A stretch of 64,000 nt of DNA, taken from positions 56,128,699 through 56,192,698 of the forward strand of contig CM055097.1 in assembly GCA_029204225.1 (NCBI GenBank), read 5' to 3'. The notes beneath the pieces are model-generated. The model searched no databases, was not told the origin of the DNA, and was given only the letters and a program-made list of their open reading frames with translations. Position 1 is the first letter of the stretch; each line of letters starts with the position of its first letter. This document shows, in pieces, positions 25,001 to 39,200 of this stretch. This stretch comes from Diphasiastrum complanatum (taxonomy: Eukaryota > Streptophyta > Lycopodiopsida > Lycopodiales > Lycopodiaceae). The position numbers were made by a program, and so were the translations under genes.

Positions 25001-28000
25001 AGGACTGAACTTACTGTGTCGGCTAACTCTTTAGCCCCTTGAGGACATTCGTCAAGGCGAATGCAATTAATGCATAGTTCAAGATGAATCTATGAAAAAA
25101 CCCCGTGAAGCCCAAAAAGGACTTAACCTCCCGAATGGTTTTAGGGATAGGCCACTTGTCGGACTTTATTTGGGTCAATTTCTAACCCATGGTCCGAAAT
25201 AATGTGACCAAGTTATTATGGAAGAACACACATTTGGACTCCTTGGCAAAAAGCTTCTCCTGTCTAAGTAACTTTAATACGGTCCTGAGATGCTCCTCAT
25301 GCTCCTCCAAGGTGTTACTATAGATGAGGATATCATCTAAGTAGACTATTTCGAACTTCCCCAGATATGGACGAAGAAGATCGTTCATCATCTGCTGGAA
25401 GCTCGCTGGAGCATTCGTCAAACCAAAAGGTAAAATCAGAAACTCATGATGCGTACCTAGTTCTAAACCTGGTTTTTTCAATATCCTCAGTTTTTATGTG
25501 AATCTGATGATACCCTGATCTTAAATCGATTTTGGTGAACCAGTTTATCCATTCGCGGCAAAGGATAACGGTTTTTAATCGTTAACTTACTCAACTTTTT
25601 AAAGTCCACACAAAGACGAGTACCTCCGTCTTTTTTATCAACAAGGAGCACAGGTGCCCCCCATGGAGATTTACTAGGCCTAACATGGCCCATCTTAAGG
25701 TAATTTTGCAGTTGCCTAAAAACCTCATCCGTAATACTCATCCTATATGGATACAGTGATATAGGAGAACTACTAGGAATCAGTTTAATACCATGGTCAA
25801 CACCCTAGAGGGGGGAAGTCCCTCAGGAAGCTGCTCAGGAAATACATCGTTAAATTCTTGTCTAAGTTTCCTAAAAATTTCACCTTCCGGCGAGTTTTCT
25901 TGTTTTAGGTTATTAGACATTAATTCCATTTGGAGATTGTAAAATTGCAAACTACATTCTTCATGGTAAGTTCTTTTAACCAACATAAATAAGAACTGCA
26001 ATCCACAATATCCATACATTTAACAGTTTCCAAAGCAGAAAGCATATACGGAGTAGAAATATTTACATTTCCATTCAATTCTATGAGTGAGCCGTTATGT
26101 AAAAACGACAAACTGTGTTACATAGTTTTTCTTCATAGACTCGTTCCTCTCATAGAACCATTCCTTACCAAGTATAACATCTACCCTATCTAGATTCATA
26201 ATATGAAAGTTTAATTTATCCTTATAGGCTTGAATCTCTATTGGTAGACGTGGGACTATCCGGTCCCAAACTTGGCTTTCTGCTCCAGTTGCCAGCTTCA
26301 CTGTGTATCGGTGGTCACTTTGCCTTGTTTCCACCTTTAGCTTCTGCAACAAATTAGCGTTAAAAAAATTATGCGTGGAACCATCGTCAAATAAAACAGT
26401 TACGGCTTGGCCACCCACAACCCCCTTCATCCGAATGAGGTCATGAGGGCCAAAAACAGCCGTATTAAAACAACAATGCTCACACACAGAATTACCAGCA
26501 AAGGAAAGATCTACACTAGATATGCTAGAGTTACCTGGCGTCTTAAAAGATGCCCCTTTAGCTTTCTGTTTCTTTGGACATTCCTTCGCGACATGACCTG
26601 GTTCCATGCCATTGAAGCACATATTGTCGCTTCTGGGTTTCATGAAGGTTTCCTGGTCCAAGGTAGATCTTTTCTTCGATTTCCCTGAACCTGAAGCCCC
26701 TTCCTTTGCCTTATCTTTTGATTTCTTTGGAAAGAAAGGCCTCTTACCCTTTACGTCGGGCAAGACACCAGTCTCAGGCTTAGCCATCGTACGAGTATCA
26801 TCGTAGATTCTGGCGAAGCGAACAACATCCTCGAGGGTGAGAGGCTGGTTCCTCTTGACCTAGCTGGTGGTCTCTTGGCAACCCCAGTATAAAATGCAAT
26901 TTTACTAACAAGGGATCTATTCTAGTTGCAAAACGAGAATAGACCTCTTGAAATTCTTGTAAATACTGATCCAGGGGCCGGTTCCCCATATGGATTGTTG
27001 CATACTAACAGTAAAATTCAAAATCATTAAGAATAGGAAGGAAGGCCGCCTTGAAGGCCTTACAAAAATCCTCCCAATTCCTAGGAACTTCAGGCTTACC
27101 CCTTATATCTTGCCACCAGGTAAATGCTTTACCTCGCAGGTACATGACAGCGAGATTGATCTTGTTGTCCTCGGATGAATCGTGCATGGAAAAGTGCGAA
27201 TTCCATCGATCCAGCCATTGCAAGACCACCTCCGGGGTTCTATCCTTCTTTTCCCCAACAAAAACTTCAGGAGTGAACAAGGGTTGATGCACCAATTGCC
27301 TTAGCTGCGTCAATTCCTTGAGATCCTGTTGATTCTGACTGTGCTTAGCTTGCATATCCACAATTTGTTGTTGTGGACTATTAATAGCCAGCATCAAAGC
27401 ATCAGGGTCTAAAACAGAGGCAGGTACTGTAGCCTCAAGAACAGGGGACATAGGCTGTGTGGTAGGAGTAGGCTCCATTTTTTCAAAGAGAAAAGAGGTG
27501 AATTAAGAAGAGATGATAGAAAGGAATCAAAAGCTACTCAAGGAAGATAGATACAAAGCTACTCTTGCTGACTCTTCACAAACCAGATGGTATTGTCCAT
27601 GGCTACCAAGAGGAATAAGAGAGAGCAAGAAGAAGGATGCACCACCACCTCCACCTCTTCTTCCCAAAAAAACTCATGCATAGGAGAGGTATGCCTCCCT
27701 CTCCATGCTTGCTTACCACCTGCCAAGTGATTTTTCTTTGCTACCAAAACTTGATCACGATCAAGGGATTGATTAGTTTCTATCAACACCCGTCAGAAGC
27801 ACCGAAACTTACAAGAGACACTTTACAGATGAACGCACCTGCTTTCAGCATGCATTGGCTCTGATACCATATGTTACAATCCTACTTACTGCAAACCTCC
27901 AGGTGCCGGTTAACCACAAGAGACCGAACGATTCACGTTCCACCCCGCCATAGGACCTCACCGTGCCCTGGCCTGTGACCGTATCAAGCTGGATCCGACC

Positions 28001-31000
28001 TCCTTCCCAGACGGCGTCCCATACCACCGCCTAGGCTCTCAGCCATCTCCTGCCTCACGCTAGCAATACATCTTGGCCATGCACACGCTCTCCATCCACC
28101 TCCTCCTAGGTAGATAGAATGGATGGCAAATGAGTCCTCCTTCCCTTGTATACCTCCAAGGAGAGAGACTCCAAGCCATGTGCACTCCTGGATCATGACA
28201 CGTAGCAATTGTTGAAATAAATGCCTATTTTGCCCTTTAAGGCTTGTATACTTGTAACTTGTAAGTTGTGCATAAGACATGGGGGTAAAACATTTATGTA
28301 CATAGTACACCCCACTTGTGCTAATTAGGCAAGTAATATCAAGTAGGTTGAGGACCCATGTGGGTTCTAGAGATAGAATTAGCAAGACACCACCTCTATA
28401 CATTACATGCTAAATGTAGCCCAAAGTTTGGAGGGGTTTCCATGCCCTACTACACTTTGAGTAATCATTCAAGTTGTGTGAGCTTTGAAGTCCTCTCTCT
28501 CTTGCTTTTGTGTTCTACTCCATAGCTGTTTTTTTTCAAGCTTTCATAGTGTGCTTACTATGCTGTTATGATACTCCATAGCTAGGCCTTGGAATTTGTC
28601 ATTGTATCGAAGCAGGTTATGTTGCCTGTGGTGTGGTGAAAGCTTGGACCTGTTTTGATCAGATTCCTGCCATTCCTGGAGAGCAGCTTACCTTTGAGGA
28701 GGGAGCACTTTTTGTAGGGGCATCTGATCTCTGTGCTATCTGCATGGTTGGAGTACTGTTGGCAAGGGGAGTATAGGGAGCCAAAAAGTTTCTAATTTGG
28801 GACAAATTTTTTTTAGTCTTTTTGGACAGCCAGGACTATAGGAGGGCGCTTTCTATAGTGGGGACTTCAGTGAAAGTTCTGAGTGGATCTTGGACAATGG
28901 CTAGGACAGCCATTCAGGGGGATAGTTTCAAATCCAGAAGCTGAGGGTTATTGAGCAAGTGGCTGCATACCCTAGTTGGGTGAAAACCCCAGTTTGCCTT
29001 TTGTGTTTTATTTCTATCCAGCTATGTCTAGTCTTGCAGAGAGCATGGTGAGTGAAGCCAGCCGGCTTGATGGCACTAACTTTAGCATATGGAAATTCAA
29101 GATCACGAACATTCTTGAAGACAAAGAATATTGGAAGCTTGTGACAGGTGAGGAGCCTGTTCCAACATCTGAACTTGAACTCAAGGACTATATCAAGAGA
29201 GGGGAAAAGGCACACAGGATCATCAACATGTCAGTGAGGGATAATGTGATTCCTCTAATCAGGTCAGCCAAAGGGCCTGTGGATGCATGGCACATTCTTT
29301 GTGCATTGTATGAGATAGCAAGTACAACTAGGTTTCTCTACTTGAAGAACAAGTTGTATACTCTCAGAATGGAGACATGGGAGACAATTATTGATCATCT
29401 TATGAAGATTCAGGATATTAGATATCAGCTTTCTGTACTTGGAGAGTCTATTGCTGACAAAGACTTGGTGCCAATAGTTCTGAATAGCTTGTCATATGCT
29501 TATCAGAACTTTGTGATGATGATATCTGTGAGAGAGAAGATCCCTACCTATGAAGAAGTCTATGGTCTCTTGTTACAGGAGGAGATGAGGAGAGTTAAGT
29601 TAATCTCTCCAAGAGGGAAGATTTATAGGAGCATGCCTTTGCTTCTAAGAGGAAGCAAAATCCAGCCAAGGATAAGAAGAAAGGTAAAGGCAAGAACAAA
29701 GGAGCACCACAAACACTTGAGCAAGGAATGGAGAACTTGCAGATGTCAGAAGCACAATCCTCCTCGAATACTTCTTCCACACCTCGAAGGAAGGGGAATT
29801 GCAATCACTGTGGTAAATATGGACACTTTGCTTTTGAGTGCAGGAAGAAGCTTGCAGAGCAAAAGAAGGGCACAAAGAAGCAAGGAGGAAATGTTGTTGA
29901 GAGTGTTGCAAGAGAGGAGCAGAGTGACATAAGGCAAGCTGAGTTATTCTCTGTCGCATTGGCCTCACAAGCTACAACAGGTGGTTGGTACATTGACTCA
30001 TGTGCTTCAAAGCACATGACCCCTCATAGGGATTGGTTTGATACCTTTGCAACTCAACACACGAGGTCAAGGGAAAGGGCACAGTACCTGTAAAGCTTCC
30101 ATTAGGAGAAGTCAAAGTCATTAAGAATGTCTTATATGTACCAGGACTTGCTAAAAATATTCTTTTAGTAGGAGCTATCACTCAACAAAATATGAAAGTA
30201 GAATTTGATGCTACTTATTGTCTTGTGTTGGACTTGAGTGATAATTTGAAGGTTGTGGCCAAAGGATTGCAGGAAGATAATCTATACAGGTTGTACACTT
30301 CTATCCCTAGTCAGCATGCTTATACAGCAAAAGGAAGTGATGTGGATAGATTGTGGCATGAGAGGTATGGACATCTTGGCTACCAAAGCATGCAGGTGTT
30401 GAACCGGCATCATATGGGTGGAGGGGCTTCCAATTGTTAAGCCAAGCTCTTCAGTTTGCGAGGCTTGCGCAACAACAAAGGCTTAAGTTTCCCAAGGAGA
30501 GCACTACCAGGGCAGCATGCATACTTGACTTGGTACATTCAGATTTTTGGGGGCCAACCCAAACCAAATCTGCAGGGGGGGCATATTACTTTATGACCTT
30601 TATTGATGACTTCTCACGCAAGATTTGGATTTATTTCTTGAAGTTAAAATTTGAAGCATTCAAGTACTTCCTGCATTTCAAAGCTTTGGTAGAAGAACAT
30701 TCAAGAAAGAAGATAAAGATGCTCAGGTCAGACGGTGGTGGAGAGTTCATTAAGGCAGAATTTGTGGAATTTTGCAAGGCCAATGGGATCAAAAGGAAGC
30801 TTACAGCTCCTCATACCCCTCAGAAAAACGGCGTAGCAGAGAGAAAGAACTGAACTATTGTGGAGTGTGCAAGGTGCATGCTCAAGGCAAAGGGGTTGCC
30901 CAACTGGGGCGAGGCAATGCACACAGCAGTGTTGCTGTTGAATAGAAGTCCAACAAAAGCTGTGGAAGGCAAAACTCCAGAAGAGGCATTTAATGGCATC

Positions 31001-34000
31001 AAGCCCAAGGTGGGCGCTTTGCGAGTGTTTGGTTGTACGGCCTATGCCCATATTCCCAAGGATAACAGGAAGAAGCTGGATGCAAAATCAGCAAAGTGTA
31101 TTTTCTTGGGATACAGTGAAGAAAGCAAAGCTTACCGACTTTACGATCTTACTAGCAAGAAGAGGATCATAAGTCGAGATGTGATCTTTGAAGAAGATCA
31201 AACATCTCCTATAGAGGAACTTGAGATGGAGGATGGTACAAGTGAATTTGTGCCAATACTTGATGATCCACATCTATATATTGGGGAGCCTCAAGATGAT
31301 CATATGAGTGATCAAGAGGAAGAATTTGAGGAGGCTAGGAAGCGGAAGGAAAGGGGCAAATCTGTAGAGTCCTATTCACCGTCTTCATCACCAACTGCAA
31401 GGAAGAAGTTTCCCAACTGGTATTGGCAAACTATGTAGGATGGTTTGATATTGGATGAGGGAGAGAGCCGCAATCCTCAAAGGCAAGCCCAACAACATGA
31501 ACACCAGGAGACAAACTATGCACTTATGACTACTATTTTGGATTCACAAGATCCGCATACATTCGTTGAGGCAGCAGATGAGAAGGTATGGCAACATGCT
31601 ATGCAAGAGGAGTACGACTCCATTCTCAAGAATGATACATGGGATTTGGTGAAGCTACCAAAAGGGAAGCGTCCTATTGGCTGTAAGTGGGTCTACAGGA
31701 CCAAATACAAATCGGATGGGAGCATCGAAAAGCATAAGGCAAGGCTGGTTGCTAAAAGCTATGCACAGAAGGAGGGCTTGGACTATGATGAGACGTTTGC
31801 ACCAGTAGCTAAGATGACGTCTATTTGGTTGGTTTTAGCATTGGCTGCATTTTTTGGTTGGGAGGTCCATCAAATGGACGTGAAGAGTGCTTTTCTCAAT
31901 GGACAGTTGGCTGAAGAAGTCTACATGGAACAGCCACAAGGTTTTGAGGCTAAGGGCAAGGAAAGTATGGTATGCAGGCTTAAGAAGGCCTTATATGGTT
32001 TGAAGCAGGCACCCAGGGCCTGATATAGTCGTATTGATAACTATTTTGCCAAGGAGCAATTCATAAAGAGTCAGTCGGATTGCAACCTGTTCGTGAAGGA
32101 GGAAGATGGGAACATTGTTTTGATAGTTCTCTTTGTGGATGACTTGGTCATCACGGGTAACAATGGGCAGCTTATTGAAAAGGTGAAGGCTCATTTATCA
32201 AATGAGTTCGAGATGAAGGATTTGGGTTTAATCCACTATTGTCTTGGCTTGGAGGTTTGGAAAAAGGAAAACTGTGTGTTTATTTCCCAAGCTAACTATG
32301 CATGTGAAGTCTTGAACAGGTTCAACATGCAGGATTGCAAACCCGTTTCCACACCCATTGATACCACAATAAGCCATCTAGAGATGATGGCACTCCTTTT
32401 GTTGACGAGACTCTTTATAGGCAGCTTGTGGGTAGCCTGATTTATCTCACCACTACGAGACCAGACATTTCCTATGCTGTTGGTGTAGCAAGCCAGTTCA
32501 TGAGTTCTCCAACTGAAGCACATTGGAAAGCAGCCAAAAGGGTTTTGAGGTATGTCAAAGGGACAACCTGCTATGGGATTGAGTACACAAATGACGGAAA
32601 GCTTCAACTTGGAGGCTTTACCGATTCGGATTGGGCAGGTGATAGGGATGATCGAAAGTCGACCACAGGTTATACTTTCAACCTTGGTTCAGGGGCCATT
32701 TCTTGGTGCAGCAAGAAACAGCCCACAATTACCTTATCATCGACAGAGGCTGAGTACAGGGCAGCGGCAAAAGCTACCTGCGAGGCAATATGGCTCAAGA
32801 GACTTCTTGGGGAGGTGCAGATCCCACATGATGGTCCTATTATTCTTCAGTGTGACAGCTAGAGTTGCATCCAGCTTGCCAAAAATCCTGTGTACCATGC
32901 TCGTACGAAGCATATTGAGGTGGATCAGTTACGAGAGAAGATACAAAGCGGAGAAATTCAGCTCGAAAACTGTGATACCAACGATCAAGTAGCAGATATC
33001 TGAACTAAGGCACTTAGTAGAGAAAAATTTGAAAAGTTTCGTAGCATGCTAGGTGTTGGTATGAACAAAATAGCCATTGAGGGGGTTGTTGAAATAAATG
33101 CCTATTTTGCCCTTTAAGGCTTGTATACTTGTAACTTGTAAGTTGTGCATAAGACATGGGGGTAAAACAATTATGTAGTACACCCCACTTGTGCTAATTA
33201 GGCAAGTAATATCAAGTAGGTTGAGGACCCATGTGGGTTCTAGAGCTAGAATTAGCAAGACACCACCTCTATACATTACATGCTAAATGTAGCCCAAAGT
33301 TTGGAGGGGTTTCCACGCCCTACTACACTTTGAATAATCATTCAAGTTGTGTGAGCTTTGAAGTCCTCTCTCTCTTGATTTTGTGTTCTACTCCATAGCT
33401 ATTTTTTTCAAGCTTTCATAGTGTGTTTACTATGCTGTTATGATACTCCATAGCTAGGCCTTGGAATTTGTCAGCAACCATGCAGGTTCACGAATCACTG
33501 GTCAAGCCTACAGGCCCAATCATCGTCCAGTCTCAAGTTTGGGTTTGGGACCCAAGGGAGTTGGGTCCCTAACAGATACTCGGATAATAATCCAATTATG
33601 GGACCATTTTTGTGTTGCAATTGGATTTGTAATAAATCTTTGGAATCTGCAAACGAAAAGCAGTTGGAATGTGTTCCATAAGTAGTATAGATTTTTTCTT
33701 TATAATAACCGATGCAACCAAGAATACTTTTAACTTTTGAAAGAATGAATCTTCTTACCGATTCTGAAATAGATATCGGATATCTATTACAGTATTACTT
33801 CGGTTCTTTTGAGTTGTTAATGTTCCTTTTGGTTTAATGAATACGTTTGTCACATTTCAACTGACTATGAACGATATATTTCGTCCATACCTGGGTGTAG
33901 AGGTATTCTTAGATGATGTATTTATGTATAGTGAAATGCTTAAGGAGCATGAGTGGCTATACCAAGCCCATACAAGGCTTTTCTAAACTTGCAAACCCGT

Positions 34001-36196
34001 GTCTACTTCAAAATTGTGGACATAAGTTAGTTTCTTGTCTGAGTTGTCTCTCATGAGACCTAAGAGATCTTGCGACACCTTGTTCACTACTCTCTCCTTC
34101 CTCCAAAGTATCCTTTTTTTAATGTTTTCTAGTACCAGGTTAGGCGATGTGGATGGTGGTCCACGTATCCCATGGTATTGTCCTAGTCTTTTGTTTTTCT
34201 CCAAGCCCTTTTGTAGTTGGTCAAATTCAGGTCTTGAACTAGCATGTTCATGTCCCCGCTCTTGCACTTCCTATTGAGGCTTACAATACTCTTGGAATTG
34301 ATTAGGAGTAAGAACTCACTGGTTCCATCTTTCTCTCGCTCCTGTACTTTGGGGAAATGGTCTTTGTCAAAGATCACATCTGGACTTTGGATTTTCTTCT
34401 TCTTTTTGAATCATACAACACGTAGGCCTTCTTACAGCCAAGGACGATACATAGAACGGACCTTGCATCAAGTTTCTTTTGCAAGTCTTTGGGTATGTGT
34501 GCATTTGCTGTATATCCAATTAGTTAGAGGCTGCCCACTTTGGGCTTGTTGCCGCTATACATTTCTTTAGGCACGATTCCTTCTATTGCTTCGGTTAGGC
34601 TTCTATCCAATAGAAAGACTACAATTGCTGCTGCTTCTACTCAAAAGGGATTTGGCAACCCTTTTGCCTCGAGCATGCTCCTCGCACACTCAACAATGGA
34701 CCTGTTTTGCCGCTCAGCCACGTCATTCTGCTGCAGTATACGTGGAGCGACAAACTCTCTTTATCTCACATCCATTGCAAAGATGTTTGAACTCCTTAAA
34801 ATTGTATTCACCACTTGCATTTGACCTGAGATTCTTTCTTTAGCTTAATTGTGTGTGATTCTCCACCAAAGCTTTCCACTGTTTGAAGTATTTAATCACT
34901 TTATCATACCTTTTGTGAGAAATCATGTAAGATGGTCATAGAGTAGTACACCCCCCTGCAGATCTGGTTCGCATGGGATTGGACAAATCTGAATGCACAA
35001 GCTGAAGAATGCTCTTGGGCCTGGTAGCATTTTCATTTGGAAATTTTGCCTTTATTGTGTTCCTAGTGCACAAGTCTCACATGCATCTATAGAAGACTTA
35101 ATTCTAGGAAGACCTATGACCATTTTGTACTTGTTTAGTACTTGAAAACTTTGATAGCTCAAATGATCAATACCTTTCATGCCAATGGTTGTTCCTGTCT
35201 AGAATTAGCATGAAGCTATGAGATCCTATCGAGTGGAAATCTGCCCTCATCAAGCTTGTACATCTGACCTGCTTGAAATCCTAAATTATTGTAACTCACT
35301 TTTCTTTGATAATGTGGTTATATTTCACACGTACAGAAAATCATTTTGCAATTGCATATATGGGGAACTCCACGTAAAGAACAAAGAATTGAAACTTTTG
35401 TATCTTCAAGATTTAGTTACCATTGCCGAGTTATGCTTTACCATGTATTCAGACTGTGACCTGGCATGTCTACCAATTCCATCATATTTTTCAAGACCTT
35501 GATCTAAGTGGTTCTTCCTTGCACAAGTGAAAACTAATCAAGGTGCCACACTATTTTTGTCTCACAAGCTTTTCGCCAAAGTATGTAGTAAGATTCATAA
35601 GAATATTTTGTCCACTTTAGCAGAAAGAGATATTTATTTTCTTCGATTTTCTTGGATAGAGAATTAGATAAATTGAGCAGGCAATCAGTTTGTCATTTAT
35701 CAGTTACATTCGTTCTGGACATTGGATTCAGCTTCTTCAAAAGTCGTGAAACTGTGTCTGGAATTAACAATATGCGTTGTACAATTTTTGAAGGATGTCC
35801 ATTTTACTGATTATTGATCTGCAGCAGTCTGTGAATGTCAAGTTGCAGTAAGCTTTGAGAGTTAGAGCTTAGTTGGTGTCTCTGCTGCCTGGTTTGTATA
35901 TCATTATTTTGAAAAAAGAGTATTTGTGCACAGATTGCTATAAGCACCGGTGATGTGTATAAGACTGCTGAGGCAATCCGCATATCTGGTGGGAAAATAA
36001 CTCGAGAGCCTGGACCTTTGCCAGGGATTAGTACTAAAATCACAGCTTGCTTGGATCCAGATGGATGGAAAACGGTATGCTGCTCTGATTTCTAATTCAA
36101 ATCAGTTTGTTAGTTTGTTAAGTTGTATTAATTGGAACATAAGCAATGCTTTCACGTCATAGGGTTTCACATTAGACTTGTTGTATGTGCTCATCA

Positions 36197-36268
<72 letters not shown>

Positions 36269-39200
36269 GTGCGCGCACACATTTTATATTCCTCTTAAGA
36301 GCTCAATATCAATGCTGGTTCTCTTATATAATCTGACTATTGGAGTGAAGTTGGTGGTCACTGACACTGAGTGTATCATCTCTCTGAGGATGAGCTCGGT
36401 GCCACGTTCAGTTTCAATGGAAGAATGTTTGATGGAGTATGCATAATGGAAATCTGGCACGAGAGTGTGGGAGGAGAGGATTAATCGATATCTAGGTTTA
36501 TGTTGTTGAAGTAGAGAAGTACGAAAAGGGAAAAGCAGGGGATACAGAGAATGTAGACCGAAATTAAAAGGGGTCGGGTGTGGTATACTGAAAGACCAGA
36601 TGAGGAATCATGACATGCCTGTAGAATCTTTTATATCATGTAAGTAACCATGCATACTAAAATATAGCTAGCATAGTTGTGAAAATGCATGTAATAAGCA
36701 GTTCAGTATGTATGTCCATATGGATATCGTATATCCGTATGCTCACAGGAGCTGGGTGTATGGTCAGGATACCAGCAATTCAAGTTGGACTGGTGCTTGT
36801 AAAAATCTTATTACTTGGCTTTAAAAAAAACGTTGAAAACTAAGAATGAATGATTGAAGCACTACAACAACACCTTTAAATGCAAAATTTCAACCAAAAC
36901 ATGTAATTTACAACGAAGTAAGAATAAACATCTGCAAATGCTATCAGGCAAAGATCGTTTTTATTTTTGACCGGACCTTATAATTTGTGATGTTTGATTA
37001 CGACAAACGTTGTTATATTTAATGCATGTGCAGGTGTATGGAAGTACAGGGCAACATTGGTAGCCAATAGTTGGGTTGTTTAGAAAGATCAGATGTGCAG
37101 AAAGGAATCGTGATATGCCTAGTTAGCACTGTTTGGTATTGAGCAACCTGTATAAAACATAAAGAGATGGGCTATCTGGTAGGAAGCATAGCCACAACAG
37201 ATCATGATTTGAATCGAATTTTTGCAATTTCTATTTGTGGGAAATCTAGTTTCCAAATGTCATCAGGTGGCAGAGACATTAGGGTTGCTGAAATCTTGTG
37301 TTAAAGAGATTCGAATCGTCCAACAGGTCATTAGAATCTTGACAGGTTAGGGTGTCTCCCACCTGTATTTCCATTTTATTATCTCTAACATTCAAGGTTT
37401 TTAAACGATCTAACGTCCTTATTTCCTAAAGCCTTAAAAGACATGAATTTGTCCAAAAAAATCAGAAGCTTTTTGTAATTTTTCCTGCAAATAACTGCTC
37501 AATTTGAATCTTTAGATCTTGTTCAAATCTATTTGAACCTTGATTTGCTCTGGTGACTATGGTAGGAAGTTACTGTTGACTGTTGCTGTAATGAAACAGG
37601 CAATCAATTTATGAAATGGATAATTGATTCACAGGCATCAGAGGACTTTTTGTAGAGGGAACCAAATCTTAACAATGTAAGCGATAGGTGGTGTCCTTTC
37701 ATGGTCATCATACGCTTGTCACATATAGGCAACAGAACTTTTACAGGTCTTTGATGGGGACGAGCCATGCCTTAATACTCCTATTGGCCGATTATAAAAA
37801 TTCTCGACTGGCTGATTATATAATCTTGTTGATAATCAGCCAGTCAAGAATTTTTATTACATCACTGGTTATAGAAAGGACACTGAGGCAAGCTTGATTT
37901 GTGTTTCTTCGAGCGAGGTGTCACAGTGCGTAGAAGTCGTATTAAGCTGTAATCTTGCTCAATTGATCTTAACCATTATTTTTTCTATCCTTGGACTAAA
38001 GCTGTAGAGTTTACTCAATGATGACGAATCCGTTACTTATATTCTCCCTCCATCTCTCCCTAATCTCAGATACCTTATTTGTATACCTCATATTACAGAT
38101 ATGTTGAGAAGATGCTATTCATTCGCTGATTCTGTTTGGCATTCTATCTTTAGCCTGATTGGTGCATACTAAAATGTTAAGGTTTCTGTTTTTTCTAATT
38201 TCCTTTTCTCCTTTTTTACCAAGAAGAATAGGTTTCTAAAGGTTAAAACGGGCACCCATATGATTGGTTTCAAAGCTTTCATTTTCGGTAACGACAAAGC
38301 GTAATTTTTTTTTTATCCTGTCCCCTTTCAAAGAAAGTTTCTGGTTTTTTTGCTTTTGTGAGCTTAACTTGGAGAAAATCTTCAAGTGATGTGACCATCT
38401 TAGCAAAAGAACCTTGCCAGGATTTTTTTAGGGAGAGTTCAAGGAATCATTCACTAGACAAAGCGAGAGAATCTGGATCAGTGGAAAATTGAGAAACCAT
38501 GTAATGGCTATCATCCTTTTAGTTAAAAAAATATAGGGCTCAAACAATGCTTCGAAATCCTTATTGCTGGACGGGTTGAGTGCTTATGCACCTGCAAGAT
38601 CTCTTGTAGGACTACATCTAATCTGCCAAAGTGAAGGTCTAGCCACCTTGTCTGTTTGGTGTGTTGTCTTATAAATGTTGCAAATTACTTTTTATGTGCT
38701 TTGAATGAAATCAATATTAAGAATTTTTTTGTGAAGATAGTTCAGTTTCAGTTTGGGGATATGAAAATTCATCTTTTGTGGTTCCTCTCACAATGCACTA
38801 ACATGACTAAAAACTCTATCCTAGGAGTAGCCTCACAATCAATACCCTCATTTATTTTAGATAAGTATACACCCAGCATGATAAATGTTAAGGTGTACAA
38901 TGCATCTTACTGGTTTATTTGGATGCAACTACGTAATCAAAATTGTAAAACACCATTTAGCAGGATGCTATTTCGAGGTAAAGGCAATCTGTTTTTGGAG
39001 AATCTCTTCCAGAAGAAGTTTATTCAAACATGCTTTGTAAGTTCAAGAAAGCTTTAAAGTTCCAACGATGTTAGTAGGCCTGGTCTTTATTGAACCCTGT
39101 TCAGTTTTTAAAGTCCTTCAGTGAAATTCAAGATTCATGTGTGTCTCTGAGTGTTCAGCTTAATCTATCTTTCTATACGTCCTGATTGTTTGTATGGATT

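Larger units (their letters stand above)
28210..33473 (+). mobile_element. Complete but defective Ty1/Copia element nested in a Ty3 LTR
   Basis: LTRs (TGTTGAAATA...GAATTTGTCA) at 28210-28601 and 33087-33473 flank gag-PR-IN-RT-RH on the plus strand. GCAAT (28205-28209) and GCAAC (33474-33478) read as a 5-bp target-site duplication whose uninterrupted form GCAAC is visible in the other Ty3 LTR. LTRs differ by about 7 substitutions and two indels by eye, fewer than the host LTR pair, as expected for the later insertion. Each coding module carries at least one break. Confidence 0.93.
22861..33574 (-). mobile_element. Ty3/gypsy chromovirus, complete ends, interrupted by a nested Copia
   Basis: LTRs TGTTACAATCC...TCCCTAACA lie at 22861-23308 and at 27872-28209 plus 33474-33574. 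Flanks GATAG (22856-22860) and GATAC (33575-33579) read as a 5-bp target-site duplication with one change. Between the LTRs the minus strand carries, in order, primer-binding site, gag, zinc knuckle/protease, RT, RNase H, integrase and chromodomain. A by-eye LTR comparison gives about 18 substitutions in ~430 aligned bases plus a 17-bp deletion. It sits in GLX1 intron 7, opposite to the gene. Confidence 0.9.

Noticed and set aside
28602-29023. A captured host gene fragment in the Copia leader
   Set aside because: Some in-frame stretches look protein-like, but no family was recognised and the position fits an ordinary untranslated leader.
38656-39057. 133-codon plus-strand frame in GLX1 intron 8
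   Set aside because: No recognisable domain, and no Copia or other motif on inspection; chance open frame in AT-rich DNA.
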